Assembly (NCBI GenBank): GCA_001692895.1
Contig: KV748221.1
Location: forward strand, 347,919-411,918
Direction of reading: 5' to 3'
DNA length: 64,000 nt
From: Cenococcum geophilum 1.58
Lineage: Eukaryota; Ascomycota; Dothideomycetes; Gloniales; Gloniaceae
The translations under genes and the position numbers were made by a program. Positions 22,405 to 32,510 of this stretch are shown piece after piece (the first letter of the stretch is position 1; each line of letters starts with the position of its first letter). The notes beneath the pieces were generated by a model that saw only the letters and a list, made by a program, of their open reading frames with translations, was not told the DNA's origin and made no database searches.

Positions 22405-23187
22405 ATGCGTATACCACACAACACACAGCAAGCCGTTACGCTGTTTCTCCCCCTCTGGGCAACCGCTGCCACCGCTATCTCCCTGTCAAACTTTACGCCT
22501 CGCATCAATGACCTCCCGTCCGCCTGCAACACCGTCTACACACAAACAATCCCAGGATGCCAAGTATCCGACTTCTCAACAAACGCACAATGCTCAAAAG
22601 CCTGCATAAATGGACTGGTTCAAATCAGCGCTGAGGTGAATTCGCAGTGCGCGAACGCAGACGTGTCCGAGACCTCGATCATTGGCGTATTCCTGCTGGG
22701 CCAAGGCATCCCGGCGCTCTGCAACATCCAAGTGACGACGGCTCCTGCAACCACACAGGTGAAGAGCACAGCGGCGCCGTCATCGTCAGCAGTGCCATCA
22801 TCGTCAGCAGCGCAGAAATCGAGCGCCGGAATCATCATGGATACATCGAGCTCACCTATCATGAGCTCCACGCTGGTCACCTCTGCCGTCGCCTCATCAA
22901 CACCACCGGCAGTTTCATCTGCACCGGAAAGCTCAACACTGTCTTCTGCCGAGGTGCAGAGCTCAGTCAAGGCGTCCTCAACCTCAGCAACGTTCTCACT
23001 AGCATCTAGCACCAAGTCAGCTGCATCGACCAAGACGTCCACGATACAGAAATCCAACCCCAACAGCGGCGGCGGCAGTCCCTTCGACGTGCAAGCCGTC
23101 GGCAACTCAAGCCCCGACTCCAACGCCCCGCGCTGGCTAGCAGGCACCGCAGCCCTTTTCCTCATCACCCTTTTCATGATTCCCTAG
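22405..23187 (+). CDS. GPI-anchored Ser/Thr-rich extracellular protein
   Basis: The ORF is open from an ATG at 22360, but the ATG at 22405 gives a better secretory signal (MRIPHNTQQAVTLFLPLWAT ending at ATA/ISLS), so I choose 260 residues. The mature N-terminus (SNFTPRINDLPSACNTVYTQ) has a domain with about six Cys and the phrase VSETSIIGVFLLGQG-like, typical of a conserved family of fungal serine-rich extracellular proteins. Residues about 130-215 are Ser/Thr/Ala-rich and likely O-glycosylated. The end is a small-residue site followed by a hydrophobic tail (WLAGTAALFLITLFMIP), which is the pattern of a GPI-anchor signal. It should sit in the plasma membrane or wall; the function is unknown. 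Confidence 0.85.
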   Translation: MRIPHNTQQAVTLFLPLWATAATAISLSNFTPRINDLPSACNTVYTQTIPGCQVSDFSTNAQCSKACINGLVQISAEVNSQCANADVSETSIIGVFLLGQGIPALCNIQVTTAPATTQVKSTAAPSSSAVPSSSAAQKSSAGIIMDTSSSPIMSSTLVTSAVASSTPPAVSSAPESSTLSSAEVQSSVKASSTSATFSLASSTKSAASTKTSTIQKSNPNSGGGSPFDVQAVGNSSPDSNAPRWLAGTAALFLITLFMIP

Positions 23188-23680
23188 CCATTCTAGCACC
23201 CGGCCGCCCGCAGCGGGCTCCGGATCTTGTACAATTCTATACTTTCCTTGAATGATGCTTGTATTGGGTAGGCACTTGGCGTTGGGCTTTCTTTCCTTCA
23301 CTTTGCATGGCGTTTATGCGAGCGGCTCAACCCTCGCTCCGCTACTGGCATACTGCATCCTTCGTCTGACTGGTCGGCGAAGCTAATGACTGATTGGAAA
23401 AACGTTGAGGGGCGAGTGATATGATGTATGATGAAGTAGTATTTGTGGCTGTGAATGTTCGCAAGGACATCGAGATGGATGAATCCGATGGGATTCCATG
23501 TACAGAGACGTGGAAAATGAAGAAAACAAATTCGAAACAGATTTATATTATTTCTCGTTTGATCTATGGGTGCCATGTTTTGTGCATGACTTCCGGAATC
23601 CCTGCTATCGAGAGTAAGGGGCATCCCTACTCCTTCACGACACCTCCTATGGAGGATGGTTCAGAACACACCGCATCCTT
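23188..23680. other. intergenic
   Basis: The first part is the 3' flank of the wall-protein gene. No further gene is supported. Confidence 0.4.
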
Positions 23681-24043
23681 TCATGATTGTCTGCCCGAAT
23701 TTTCCAAAACCCCAAAGACAAACGTTTCGGTGGCCTTCAGGAACCCATGATTTAGAATCATGTCATAGGTACACGACGGCACCACATGTAATTTCCGATC
23801 AAAAAGAGATGTTTCACCATCAAACGCAAAAGGAAGAGTGATAGTACCACGTGAACGTATGGTCTTGGTAGGTAGACGAACGGGTACACGCTCGCTGGAG
23901 TCAAGTGGAAGGCTGTTTTGTTGGATAAAATCGGCAGGAATTATATCCAGATCAGACCCAGAATCGGCGAGAGCGGACACTGGTATGTTATATATTTTGC
24001 CGGAGATGGATAACTCCAATCGATCTCCGTTTGGCCATAACAT
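23681..24043 (-). CDS. retropepsin-like aspartyl protease fragment
   Basis: The minus strand encodes a roughly 120-residue segment with the retropepsin-type active-site phrase ALADSGSDLDIIP and a later MILNHGFLKATETF stretch. This resembles the aspartyl protease domain of LTR-type elements and of a few fungal host proteins. No other retroelement part is seen next to it, so it is either an isolated fossil piece of an element or a domesticated domain. It looks incomplete. Confidence 0.5.
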   Translation of the reverse strand: MLWPNGDRLELSISGKIYNIPVSALADSGSDLDIIPADFIQQNSLPLDSSERVPVRLPTKTIRSRGTITLPFAFDGETSLFDRKLHVVPSCTYDMILNHGFLKATETFVFGVLENSGRQS

Positions 24044-24659
24044 CTAATTATCTAGTAAATAAACATTCTCTCCTGGGGTGAACTATACCTACACTCCCAA
24101 TTCGTGGGTGCTCTCAAGCCGCCGTGAGCCGTGCCTTCAACCTTCCCAAACTCCAACACAAGGCTATTTCTACCCCCCAGCTACTACCTCAGTTACTACA
24201 TGGACCACTGGAGCACTCAGAAAGCAAATAAAGAAACCAGTGTCTGGCACAATGTTCATTACGCTGCTAAACATAAGTATTTCTAAGGTCACTAACTACC
24301 GTAAACGGATCCAAGAACCGAAGGCCGCTATCAGCAAACCAAACAAGAGGGAAAGGTTAAGGGGCGTCAGATGCAGCATCGGTCTGCGACCATGCCTCAG
24401 AATCAGATAGTCATTACAAGAGGTGAGATAGTCAATCTACGCCGCACACCAGACTAAATAACGCAGGCCTACGGTGGTCAAACATGGTCATTGTGAGTAT
24501 ATTAGCGAACATGGTTGCGAGAGCTTTGTAGACAGGGTCAATCCACCCATTGCCACCAACACGGTGTCAGTCCGCCCTCCTAACTTCCTCCTCGCTCCTA
24601 TGGCGCTGTCCAAGGAAAAATCCGCAAGCTGTGGGAAGCTCAAGGAGGTGAGGTGTTAA
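24044..24659. other. intergenic
   Basis: Short chance ORFs only. The region leads up to MITE copy 3. Confidence 0.4.
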
Positions 24660-24779
24660 TCCCTTACAACGTTGAAATGGGCCCTGCGGTTATCGATAAG
24701 GGACTAGCCAATCGGAGAACCTGGTTCAATGCAAGTGCCCAATTAAATCCAGTAGCGAACTCTCCAACGTTGTAAGGGA
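24660..24779. mobile_element. MITE copy 3 (short relative, TCCCTTACAACG)
   Basis: The element is 120 bp with 15-bp perfect inverted termini TCCCTTACAACGTTG. TA follows on the right; AA precedes on the left. It shares the internal core GGTTATCGATAAG followed by a CCAAT box-like motif with the longer copies, but the TIR differs after TCCCTTA. It is either a deleted derivative or a sister subfamily. It sits immediately 5' of the DUF6594 pseudogene. Confidence 0.7.
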
Positions 24780-25698
24780 TAAGAAGGATGGCTTAGTCGT
24801 GGCAAGCCGTGTTCCACCTAAAGCCTCTTCATGCCAAAGCCTCCTCGTCTTACTTTGGCCTCTCCATGGATGCTGCGGACACCGAACCGTCCGGAGGCGC
24901 GTCGTGATGACTTTGCCGCTGTTGCGGCTTGGATGGCGCGCGATCCGGACAGCGAAATGTTCGTTACAGGAAGTTCGATGAATTGAGTACGCGCACCCTA
25001 TTAACTCTCCAAAGCGAGTTGATTGAACTAGAAGTGAGGCTAGAGGAGTGAGACGAAGAGACCAGGCGAGGTACAGACATGGGACTAAAGCAGTCTGCAC
25101 GCACATGGGAGACGTTTAGCAAGAACGCCTCAGTTAGAGACGCAGAGAAAGCGAGAATGGAATTAATCAAAGATATCCATCTGAAATTTTTACAGTACCG
25201 TTAGCGCTTATACCTTCTCAAAAAGCTAACGACGGGCAGACAGGACGTTACTCATCCAAAACCAGATCGCGAATTTGGACCGTCCAAGTAACCGCGTGCT
25301 GTTGCTCTTCCGCAACTGGCTGAGCGGTGGAACGGACAAAAATGGTGGTATAAAACAAGGTCCCGTCCTTGGAGGGCAAGCAAAAGGTATGCTGGACGAT
25401 GGACAGGATCTTATCGCCCTCAGGGCTCCAGCGGACATCGATCTGCTCTCACGACTTCTCCAAAATCACTAGCCGTTCCCAAAGCGAAGTCACCAAGGAT
25501 CATAGCATCAACGGGCCCAATACTTCGAGGAGCACGTTGTGTGGACCATTGCTGCCATCAGTATTATTGTCGCAGCAATACTGTTTTTTATTTTTAATCC
25601 TTTATATTCATATATCATATTGGATTAATTAATGTTATATTAATATATAGTAAATATTAATATATAAAATTTAAATAAAAATTTTAAATAAATAAAAA

Positions 25699-25775
25699 CG
25701 CGTACAAGATTTGAACTTGTAAAAATATGTCCGTAGCATAACACTATACCTTTATAAAAATATTTTTATAAAAAT
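25699..25775 (-). pseudogene. mitochondrial tRNA-like segment, possibly trnR(acg)
   Basis: The minus strand has a perfect T-arm (ACAAG stem, TTCAAAT loop, CTTGT) at 25704-25720 and an anticodon arm TATG-CTACGGA-CATA at 25726-25740 whose loop gives anticodon ACG (Arg). The 3' acceptor strand ACGCGTT has no matching 5' strand, and the D-arm is poor, so the 5' half looks altered. Its position downstream of nad3 fits a mitochondrial origin. Confidence 0.5.
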
Positions 25776-25953
25776 ACTTTATGTTATTACCTTAAATTAA
25801 TAAATACCTTAAATTAATATAAACATAAACACCTGCGTTATACGGTTTAATTTTCACTATTGTTTTAGCTATTATATTTACCTATTTGTTATAAAACAAA
25901 TATTTTTTGAAAAACCTTCTTACAAATTAAATCCTGTTTTAAATGACTTAAGT

Positions 25954-26067
25954 TTAAACTGCGTTATTAGTAACGATTTTTAACGCATTTTTACCTAATT
26001 CAAAAGCAAATCCTAAAGTCAATAATACAAAAAATATTAGCATAATAATTAAACCATATATATCATT
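25954..26067 (-). pseudogene. nad3: nad3 3' fragment (NADH dehydrogenase subunit 3) in NUMT
   Basis: The minus strand encodes 37 residues and a stop: NDIYGLIIMLIFFVLLTLGF, then AFELGKNALKIVTNNAV. This is the last transmembrane helix and the conserved GF-ELGK-AL tail of mitochondrial complex I subunit ND3. The N-terminal two thirds are missing. No stop or frameshift is seen in the piece, so the transfer is not ancient, or this short reading frame escaped change. Confidence 0.85.
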
Positions 26068-26310
26068 TGTTTTTGTATTTTCTTTTTAATTATTTCAAAT
26101 ATAATTGGAGCCATCATTAGCCTTTATATCGTCAAACAGCCGAAGAGGAGACTCGCTATGATTGCGTGTTACACGGTTCTCTTTGCACTCAGTGTGGGTT
26201 TACTTACTAATGCCTAAAGAGCAGAGATGTTTGCGACGACTGCTGCAGCAGTGTTAGTAGTATTCGTTTCGGGTGACCTAGGTGGCTCGTCTACCTCCAA
26301 GAAGTCGTAA

Positions 26311-26577
26311 ACGGAGTCAGAGGGTTTCCTTTGGACAGACTACCATTCCTATGTAGCCTGGAAGCCTGATAGCCCTACCCCAGCGGTGAGACCCAAAATT
26401 CAGCACAGGCAAAGCAGACACTATTCCAGAGGCCGGATTCATTCAAGCTCATTCGCCGCTTATTCTGGCAGAACTGGAAATACAACGCTCATCTAGCTGT
26501 CGGTGAGACTACTTAGCGGATTTTAAAGCGTATTTATCCTCTAATTGACACAGCAGAGCAGGATGCTTCTAAAATGG
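26311..26577. other. convergent intergenic region
   Basis: This is the 3' flank between the DUF6594 pseudogene and Atg22. No gene is seen. Confidence 0.4.
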
Positions 26578-28551
26578 TTAAGTACGACCCCTCAGCAACC
26601 CTTCCACCTCCTGAAACTCCCTTTCCTCCTCTTCCTCCTCTTCGGCCTCTTCCCGCCGCTCATCCTCCCCATCCCCATCTACGGCCTCCCAATCCTCCCA
26701 CCTCTCCCCATCACCTTCCCTCACCTCACCCTCGTCTCGCACACCATTCAGCACACCAGCCATGTTTATCGCATCCGCCCTGCCCTTCTCCACATCTACG
26801 CACCAGATCAATGGAATCGGCAACGCAATCAACACGGCCAAAAAAGCAAACGCCGGCCGAATCGTCCCCGTCGCATCGACTATCTTCCCCACGATGGCCG
26901 GCCCGACCGCCGAACTCCCCTTATCCGTGACCGCATAGAGTGCGAAAAACGCCGCCTCGGCGCGCGGTGGGACCAGCAGGCCGAAAAACGAGCGGCAGTA
27001 GGACGACAGCCCGCCCATCACGAAGCCATGCACGACAGCCAGCGGGTAGATCTCCCACGCCTGCTGCAGGCCGCCGACGCCCCAGGCGCGGATGAAGGGG
27101 AGGTAGCCCAGTAGCCCGTACAGCGGGATTATCTCCATGATGCCGAGGCAGCACATGATGAGGTGGTTGGTGGGGAGCGCGAGGCGGTGCTGGATCAGCG
27201 GCCAGGTAAAGGCGCCGGCGATTGCGGAGGTGGTGGAGGTGATGGAGAGGGCGGCGACAGCTACGGTGCCCATGTGCAGTTCTGTGCGCGCGAAGAGGAC
27301 AGCGGTGCCGGAGACGGTGGCGACGCCGTCGGAGAGGAGAAACCAAGCGATGAGGAAGAGGACGACTTGGCGCAGCTTGAAGGCAACTTTGAGGGTTTGG
27401 AAGATAGAAGACCAGGCGAAGAGGAGGTATGCGAGGGCGGAGCGGGCGCGGTTGGTGTGCTGGGCTAAGGCGCTGGAGATGGGTGGACCTGGACGAGGGC
27501 GCAGCCAGAGCGCGGTAGGGATTGTGAGAGCAAGCCACCATGCACCGACGAAGAAGAGGACTATGCGGAGTGGGAGGGTTGCTGAGGTTGGCGATAAGGA
27601 TACTTTAGATAGGGCGAAGAGAAGGGCGATGCTGAGACATTGGACGAAAACTGCGGCTATGTATCCGATGCCTGCGCCCTTGGAGGAGATTTTCGCTGAG
27701 AGTTGCAGCTCGAAGGATGCTTTTGTGGGATGTGATTCGGTCCCATCATGTGCTGCTGAGGTTGTATCATGAGCAGTTGATGACATAGCTTCCAGAGCTA
27801 TGTCCGAAGAGCGTTGACCGCGTATCAGCGGGTGGTTGGAGACAAGTAAAGGTAAAAAGGAATTTAGGAGAGTGAAAGACGATCCAAGACATGTAACGCC
27901 TATTATCAGCAAGATAGATCCAAGGAGGTACACTCTGGGTGTCACAAAGAGAAAGAGCATGCTAGTTGTGGCACCCGTAAACCCAAAGCACAGAAGCAAT
28001 CTCTTGCGGTAGGGACCTAGGCCATCCCGTCAGCCATGGACGTGGTCGATGATACACAACCAACCGTGATCAGCTACTGAGCTGAACGAGATGAGTGCAA
28101 GTGCTTGAAAAAGCACGGCTATGGAGAACGTATACATAGCAAAGCTCGCAGTAGTAATTTCGGATCCAAAAATGGTAATGATACACTGGTCGTTTTCCTT
28201 CTCTGTAGCGGCTCTGACGAGAAAACTCGCCAGCGAAGCATTACCGTCAGAGCCATTTCCTAACTCAACTTTTGCAACGCAGGGCGTGGTTTTATCGGAC
28301 CAAAACACTCCTCTTTCACGAGCCAACTGCTCCAGTGTAACAGGGAGAAAGGAGCCTATATGCTGTTACAAAACGATATTACTTGACGAGAAGCCGCACA
28401 AGTAGGGCCTACCAACACCGCACACAGCGAACACTTCAGCACCAAAACTGTAAGCGTACCATCCCATCAACTCCCTCTTCGTGGTGACATTGGTGTCCTC
28501 CCCATCATATCGCGGGAAGCGCTGCGGCCTTGCTCCCTCATAAATCGACAT
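26578..28551 (-). CDS. atg22: Atg22-type vacuolar amino-acid effluxer
   Basis: Three exons encode 622 residues: 28413-28551, 28065-28355 and 26578-28016; the introns are 57 and 48 nt. The joins restore family phrases: EVFAVCGVGSFLPVTLEQLA across intron 1 and SFSSVADHGPYRKRLLLCFG across intron 2. The N-terminal cytosolic stretch (TTKRELMGWYAYSFGAEVF) is diagnostic of Atg22. About ten to twelve hydrophobic helices follow, including SMLFLFVTPRVYLLGSILLI and AGAFTWPLIQHRLALP. The tail is strongly acidic (EEAEEEEEEE). In yeast Atg22 exports amino acids from the vacuole after autophagy. Length fits the family (about 600). Confidence 0.93.
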
Positions 28552-28936
28552 TGAACGAGTGTTGTAACATTGAGTGACGGAATGATTAGCAATTTAGGTT
28601 GTTCTATATCGTGAGGTTATGATAGAGATTATTAGTGCAATTAGATCTCCGCGCCCTCCGGTTACGCGCTTACCACTTCGCGCCAAAAACACAGAATAAG
28701 CACGGACTACGCCATCCCAGGCCTATCAATGGCATCAGATCTCCATATCTAAGGCGCGATGCCACGTCAAGACCAGCAACCATACCTCCCTTCATCATGA
28801 ACTTCACTGTTCGATGTGTTTTCAAAAGGCCTCCCATCCCAAGACTCGACCTACTGACTCTGAATAAAGCATCCGCGGAACACTAAATACCTCTGTCAAG
28901 TGGTGCGGGGCATGGTACTCGCAAGTTCCTCTACTC
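28552..28936. promoter_or_regulatory. divergent upstream region of atg22 and F-box gene
   Basis: The two genes diverge across about 385 bp if the F-box start at 28937 is right. No defined element is seen. Confidence 0.4.
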
Positions 28937-30346
28937 ATGCAACCCACGCAGCCTCAAAAGACTATGAAATCTCTCACAACACAATCTCATTCGACGCGAG
29001 GCACCTGTATCTTGCGTTCTGGATTGGAGCTCACAGGGCGTCTGTTTGGGCACCTTTATTTCCATGAGCAAACCCGGATTAGCGGCCAAGGGATCTATCC
29101 TCATTCTGAAGGAAAAGCAGCCCCTCTGGATGGACGATTCCACCGCAAGTCTCGCAAACGAACGAAGCAGCCACCCGTTTGTTTTCTGTATCGTCTCCCC
29201 AATGAGCTTATCCAGGCTATCGGAAACCTGCTACCCCTCAGCTCTGCAGCTTGTTTCTCGGCGACCAGTCGGAAATTATTATTCATTCTTGGAACTCAGT
29301 ATTTATCCAATCTCCGTTGGGCTACGAATGACGAGCAAGTATCTTTTCTTTCCCTCATGGGCGAAGAGATACCGTGCTGTAATAATTCCGAAGTCTGCAG
29401 TCCTACACACAGATCATCTCGCCGGGCCCCGGATAGGAGAAGAGCTCTTGGCGTAAGGCGCCTGCAACCATATGACCCCCCGAGGGAGAGGATGTGTCCC
29501 ATTATTGAAGATTACCGGTCATCGTCGATCGACTATCTTCTTGGTGGGCACATGAAGGAGGTTTATTATGAATTAGGCTCAGTGCGTCACCGAATCACAC
29601 GCCATGAGGTTCAGCTTTACATGCAACTGTACCGCTCCGGGCTTCCGGCCAAGGAAGCTTTCTCCAGGTTGGTTTTTGACCCTCCAAGGATCGAGTTTCT
29701 TGTCGAGCCACGAGCTTTCGGTGAGGACCTTCTCTTGCGAGTGACATACGCCCTTCCCTGGCCCGGAAAGCGACGTGCATCCTCTACTTTTCTTAATAAA
29801 CACGACAAAGCTCCATCGCTCGTGCTCGATACTGACGCAAAGATTTGCCCACATATGAACAATCTTGCTGATATTGCAGCTAAAGATTGTATATCTTATG
29901 CATTCCACGAAACTGAGTCGAGCTTTGACTACAGAACCAATGTCGAGTCCTGCTCCTACTGCGCGACAGATTACCAGTTGTGGTACAAGCCGCACAAACA
30001 AAAAGTAAAGGTTCGGGTTTGGAAGAATCTTGGAAATGGTTCTTTTCCTCCGGATGAGAAATGGCGTAGCCAATTAAAGAGTGCTTGGGTTTATGAGCCG
30101 AATAATGTAAAGATGGAATATGAGCATGGGAGCGTGTGCAAAGCTTTTGAAGAGTTGAACTTATTGTCGCATCATCAACCCGTAATTTTTTCGGAAAGAT
30201 ATCGTCGTTTTGCTCTGAGGTATGTCTTAGGTGTCCGTTCTGTTGTATCCTGCAGTGGTGTCCGTCTGGAATCGGCAAAGTCATGCTTGGTTCAGCCCAC
30301 TCACAAACAGACTCTAAACCTCCCCAAAGACAATTTTATTGACTAA
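28937..30346 (+). CDS. F-box protein
   Basis: The single ORF encodes 469 residues. An F-box lies at about residues 84-120 (YRLPNELIQAIGNLLPLSSA then ACFSATSRKLLFILG), which would bind Skp1 in an SCF ubiquitin ligase. A Cys-containing motif (SCSYCATDYQLWY) sits near residue 340, and the C-terminal half resembles the long variable part of fungal F-box proteins. The first about 75 residues (basic, low complexity) may not be translated, because the start is weakly supported; an upstream or internal start is possible. The substrate is unknown. Confidence 0.75.
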   Translation: MQPTQPQKTMKSLTTQSHSTRGTCILRSGLELTGRLFGHLYFHEQTRISGQGIYPHSEGKAAPLDGRFHRKSRKRTKQPPVCFLYRLPNELIQAIGNLLPLSSAACFSATSRKLLFILGTQYLSNLRWATNDEQVSFLSLMGEEIPCCNNSEVCSPTHRSSRRAPDRRRALGVRRLQPYDPPRERMCPIIEDYRSSSIDYLLGGHMKEVYYELGSVRHRITRHEVQLYMQLYRSGLPAKEAFSRLVFDPPRIEFLVEPRAFGEDLLLRVTYALPWPGKRRASSTFLNKHDKAPSLVLDTDAKICPHMNNLADIAAKDCISYAFHETESSFDYRTNVESCSYCATDYQLWYKPHKQKVKVRVWKNLGNGSFPPDEKWRSQLKSAWVYEPNNVKMEYEHGSVCKAFEELNLLSHHQPVIFSERYRRFALRYVLGVRSVVSCSGVRLESAKSCLVQPTHKQTLNLPKDNFID

Positions 30347-30840
30347 TTGGCCGGGAGCGAACAGATATCCCATACATCACTGATGACGACGTACACATAA
30401 GGAGGTCCTTACTCAATTTACACAATATTGTGCAACTTTTGAGTAGGTCTCCGAGGAACCTTAGGACTTGTAATACAGAGGTGTTTTACGGACGTAATTT
30501 TGGAGTTTTGGCTGAATGAAGTCCAACGGTTAAATTTTTAATGGTCTATTTATGCAATTAGTTAGTCTAAATGCAACCACTTTATTAAAACACTCCGCAA
30601 GGCTCGCACTACTTCTCTACTAATCGGTTACACATATCGAAATACTTTTCAGTATCGATCGCAATCTTGGTATTTAGTAAACTATATACAGTTAGTTAAT
30701 TGCGGCTGAGTGAGCACTCATCTAAACACACCCTCGCGAGAACGACACAAATGCGACTTTAACACAAGAGATTCTTTAGGCCACTAGGCTGCCGGCTCAA
30801 AATCTGCAAAAGACAACCGCCAAAATACGATAGCGTGAGC
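30347..30840. other. intergenic
   Basis: No gene is seen. A short inverted repeat GTAAGGTCCTCC-like pattern near 30402-30455 (GGTCCTTACTCAA ... TTGAGTAGGTC) is present. Confidence 0.35.
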
Positions 30841-31137
30841 GGAACCAAGGAATAGTTACGCTTTGTCGTCCAAATATTGAGAATTGCCCAAATACCAGCA
30901 TTGTCCTTATGGTCAATACGTCTCCTCGAGATACGCCCAGCCGTGCCAAGTACGGAGGTCGTCGACTGCCAGCTGGTCCTGAGCGGACTAGAAGACCCTT
31001 TAAACCGACGTGATCATGCCAGGCTAGGCTATGAAGAGCTGTCTTGGTACTGGGGCAAAGAGGAGAAAAACGAGATTCATATACGCCAAGGACAGCGCGC
31101 TTACCGCTTCAAAGTCTCTAATCTGAAGTCCGCCTGA
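30841..31137 (+). pseudogene. HET-domain N-terminal stump
   Basis: The encoded segment IRLLEIRPAVPSTEVVDCQL, followed by YEELSWYWGKEEKNEIHI and VSNLKSA, matches the opening of a heterokaryon-incompatibility (HET) domain (RLL-L, yeALSY-WG, nL-sAL). It stops at a TGA just where the next conserved block should begin. The following DNA is repeat-like, so the rest has been lost. HET proteins trigger cell death after fusion of unlike hyphae; this remnant should not. Confidence 0.65.
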
Positions 31138-32510
31138 GGTTGCAATATATTTCATCAAGGATTGTCTCTTGAGCCCTCGGTGGTATGACGGCAAGGTTGG
31201 CAGGCTTGTCAATCAATCAACGAGACTTCAATATGGAATTGAACTAAATGCCATAACTCAATTTAATTCAATCAACTAAGAGCCCGTGGGCTTATCAACG
31301 CATTTAATCTGGAGGTCCTAATTGTCGACCTGAATCGGACTTTCTTACCACCATCGTACTACTGTCTGTCGACCTAGATCATGGTTACGTACAATGTCTC
31401 AGTTGTCTCTTAAACTTATGACTCATTACCGTCTATCTTGATTTCGTATGTCTCATCGAACGTCTCATTACCTGTTTCCATTAACTATGACCGACTGAAT
31501 GACGACGTCGTCGTCATTCTATTTGCCACCTGTCTGGTGTATATAGTGAGGCACTAGAGCCTCTTGCAATAAGACAGAGTTCTCGTTCCTGATCGTCCGT
31601 TCAACACTAATTAAATTAAGTTAATTAAAAATATTAAAGCTATTGATATTATATAGAAATATACTAAAGTTTATATATAGTAATACCCTAAACCTTATTA
31701 TTTCCTAGTATTCCTTGCTGAAAAATATTTATCTGAGTATTACTTGTTATTTATTCCGTTATACCGCCACCAAAGCCTTAGTAGATAGGGTTTTACTACT
31801 AGATTCGTCTATTAATAACATTAATTCGAATTAATAACGATTCTACTAATATTAAACGTATATTTAACCTTACGGGCTTACTTCTTACTAATAATCGCGC
31901 ACGGCTATAATTTAATATAATTGGAGCTTTAATGGCGGTAGGATCGTGGGATAAGGAAGGTATAATTAATATAGTAGATAGGCAGTTGAAAGCGCCCGTG
32001 GAAGGAAGGGACAGGACATACACGGCAGGAAGGTGACTTAATACCATACTAAGACTCGCGATAGGCCTGTATTAAGGGCAGGGGCGGAAGGAACGACGGT
32101 AGAAACAATCTAGGCGTCGGTAGGTAGGTCCTCCTGCATTAACACCATGCTAAGACCTATGGTAATTACTAACCACTGCACTAATTAAATTTAGTTGCAA
32201 CCGTTGCAATATTGGTTTAATCAATTTAATTAACTAAGCCCCTTGCTTACAAAGTTTTTAATTCAACCAGTTCAAGACGTCAATTGAATTAAATTGGTTG
32301 ATTGGCAGGCCTGAAGAGCGGTTGTCTGGAACTTTCCCCTAGCTCGTGTCTTCTTATGTCTCTGATGCAACGCCCCTAGTTTACTTGAAGATGGGTTGTT
32401 CAAGAGATAGGGTTGGCAAAAGCCGGAGTATTAAAGTCCCAATCCGTCCACTCCCTTCTTCAGGCTGACTGGTCACGCGGTGCAGTCCCATGTCACTAAC
32501 ATTCCTAATC
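31138..32510. other. AT-rich, repeat-derived DNA
   Basis: The stretch mixes TA-rich DNA (31600-31960) with normal patches. A direct repeat of ATACCATACTAAGAC / ACACCATGCTAAGAC type lies at about 32040 and 32150. Partly inverted AATTTAATTCAATCAA-like motifs occur at about 31257 and 32283. The segment 31530-31606 looks like the end of an LTR but I cannot define an element. Confidence 0.4.

Larger units (their letters stand above)
25584..26103 (-). other. NUMT: nuclear copy of mitochondrial DNA
   Basis: About 520 bp of very AT-rich DNA interrupts the DUF6594 transmembrane coding sequence. On the minus strand it carries the intact 3' end of nad3 (25954-26067) followed by a tRNA-like segment (25699-25775). 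Coding sequence of the host gene is continuous across the insertion: ...VAAIL before and IGAIISLY after, in a compatible frame. The edges are placed by that continuity and may be off by a few bases. Confidence 0.85.
24840..26310 (+). pseudogene. DUF6594 membrane protein pseudogene split by mitochondrial DNA
   Basis: The pieces follow the usual order of fungal DUF6594 proteins. The N-terminal part is AAVAAWMARDPDSEMFV, then YRKFDELSTRTLLTLQSELI, with a 1-nt frame change between. The middle is LLIQNQIANLDRPSNRVLLL and GQDLIALRAP, after a probable intron of 42 nt (donor GTTAGC, branch GCTAAC, acceptor GGGCAG). The C-terminal membrane part is HVVWTIAAISIIVAAIL, interrupted at 25583/25584. It resumes at 26104 as IGAIISLYIVKQPKRR, then MFATTAAAVLVVFVSGDLG. 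In-frame stops are at 25049 (TGA), 25470 (TAG), 25503 (TAG) and 26215 (TAA), all explicable as C-to-T changes. The family is of unknown function and large in Pezizomycotina. Confidence 0.85.

Noticed and set aside
26921-27772. ORFs of 206 and 211 codons on both strands
   Set aside because: They overlap the Atg22 exon in other frames and show no domain.
31490-31606. A possible Copia-type solo LTR ending GTTCAACA
   Set aside because: I could not find a matching 5' terminus, a second copy or a target duplication.
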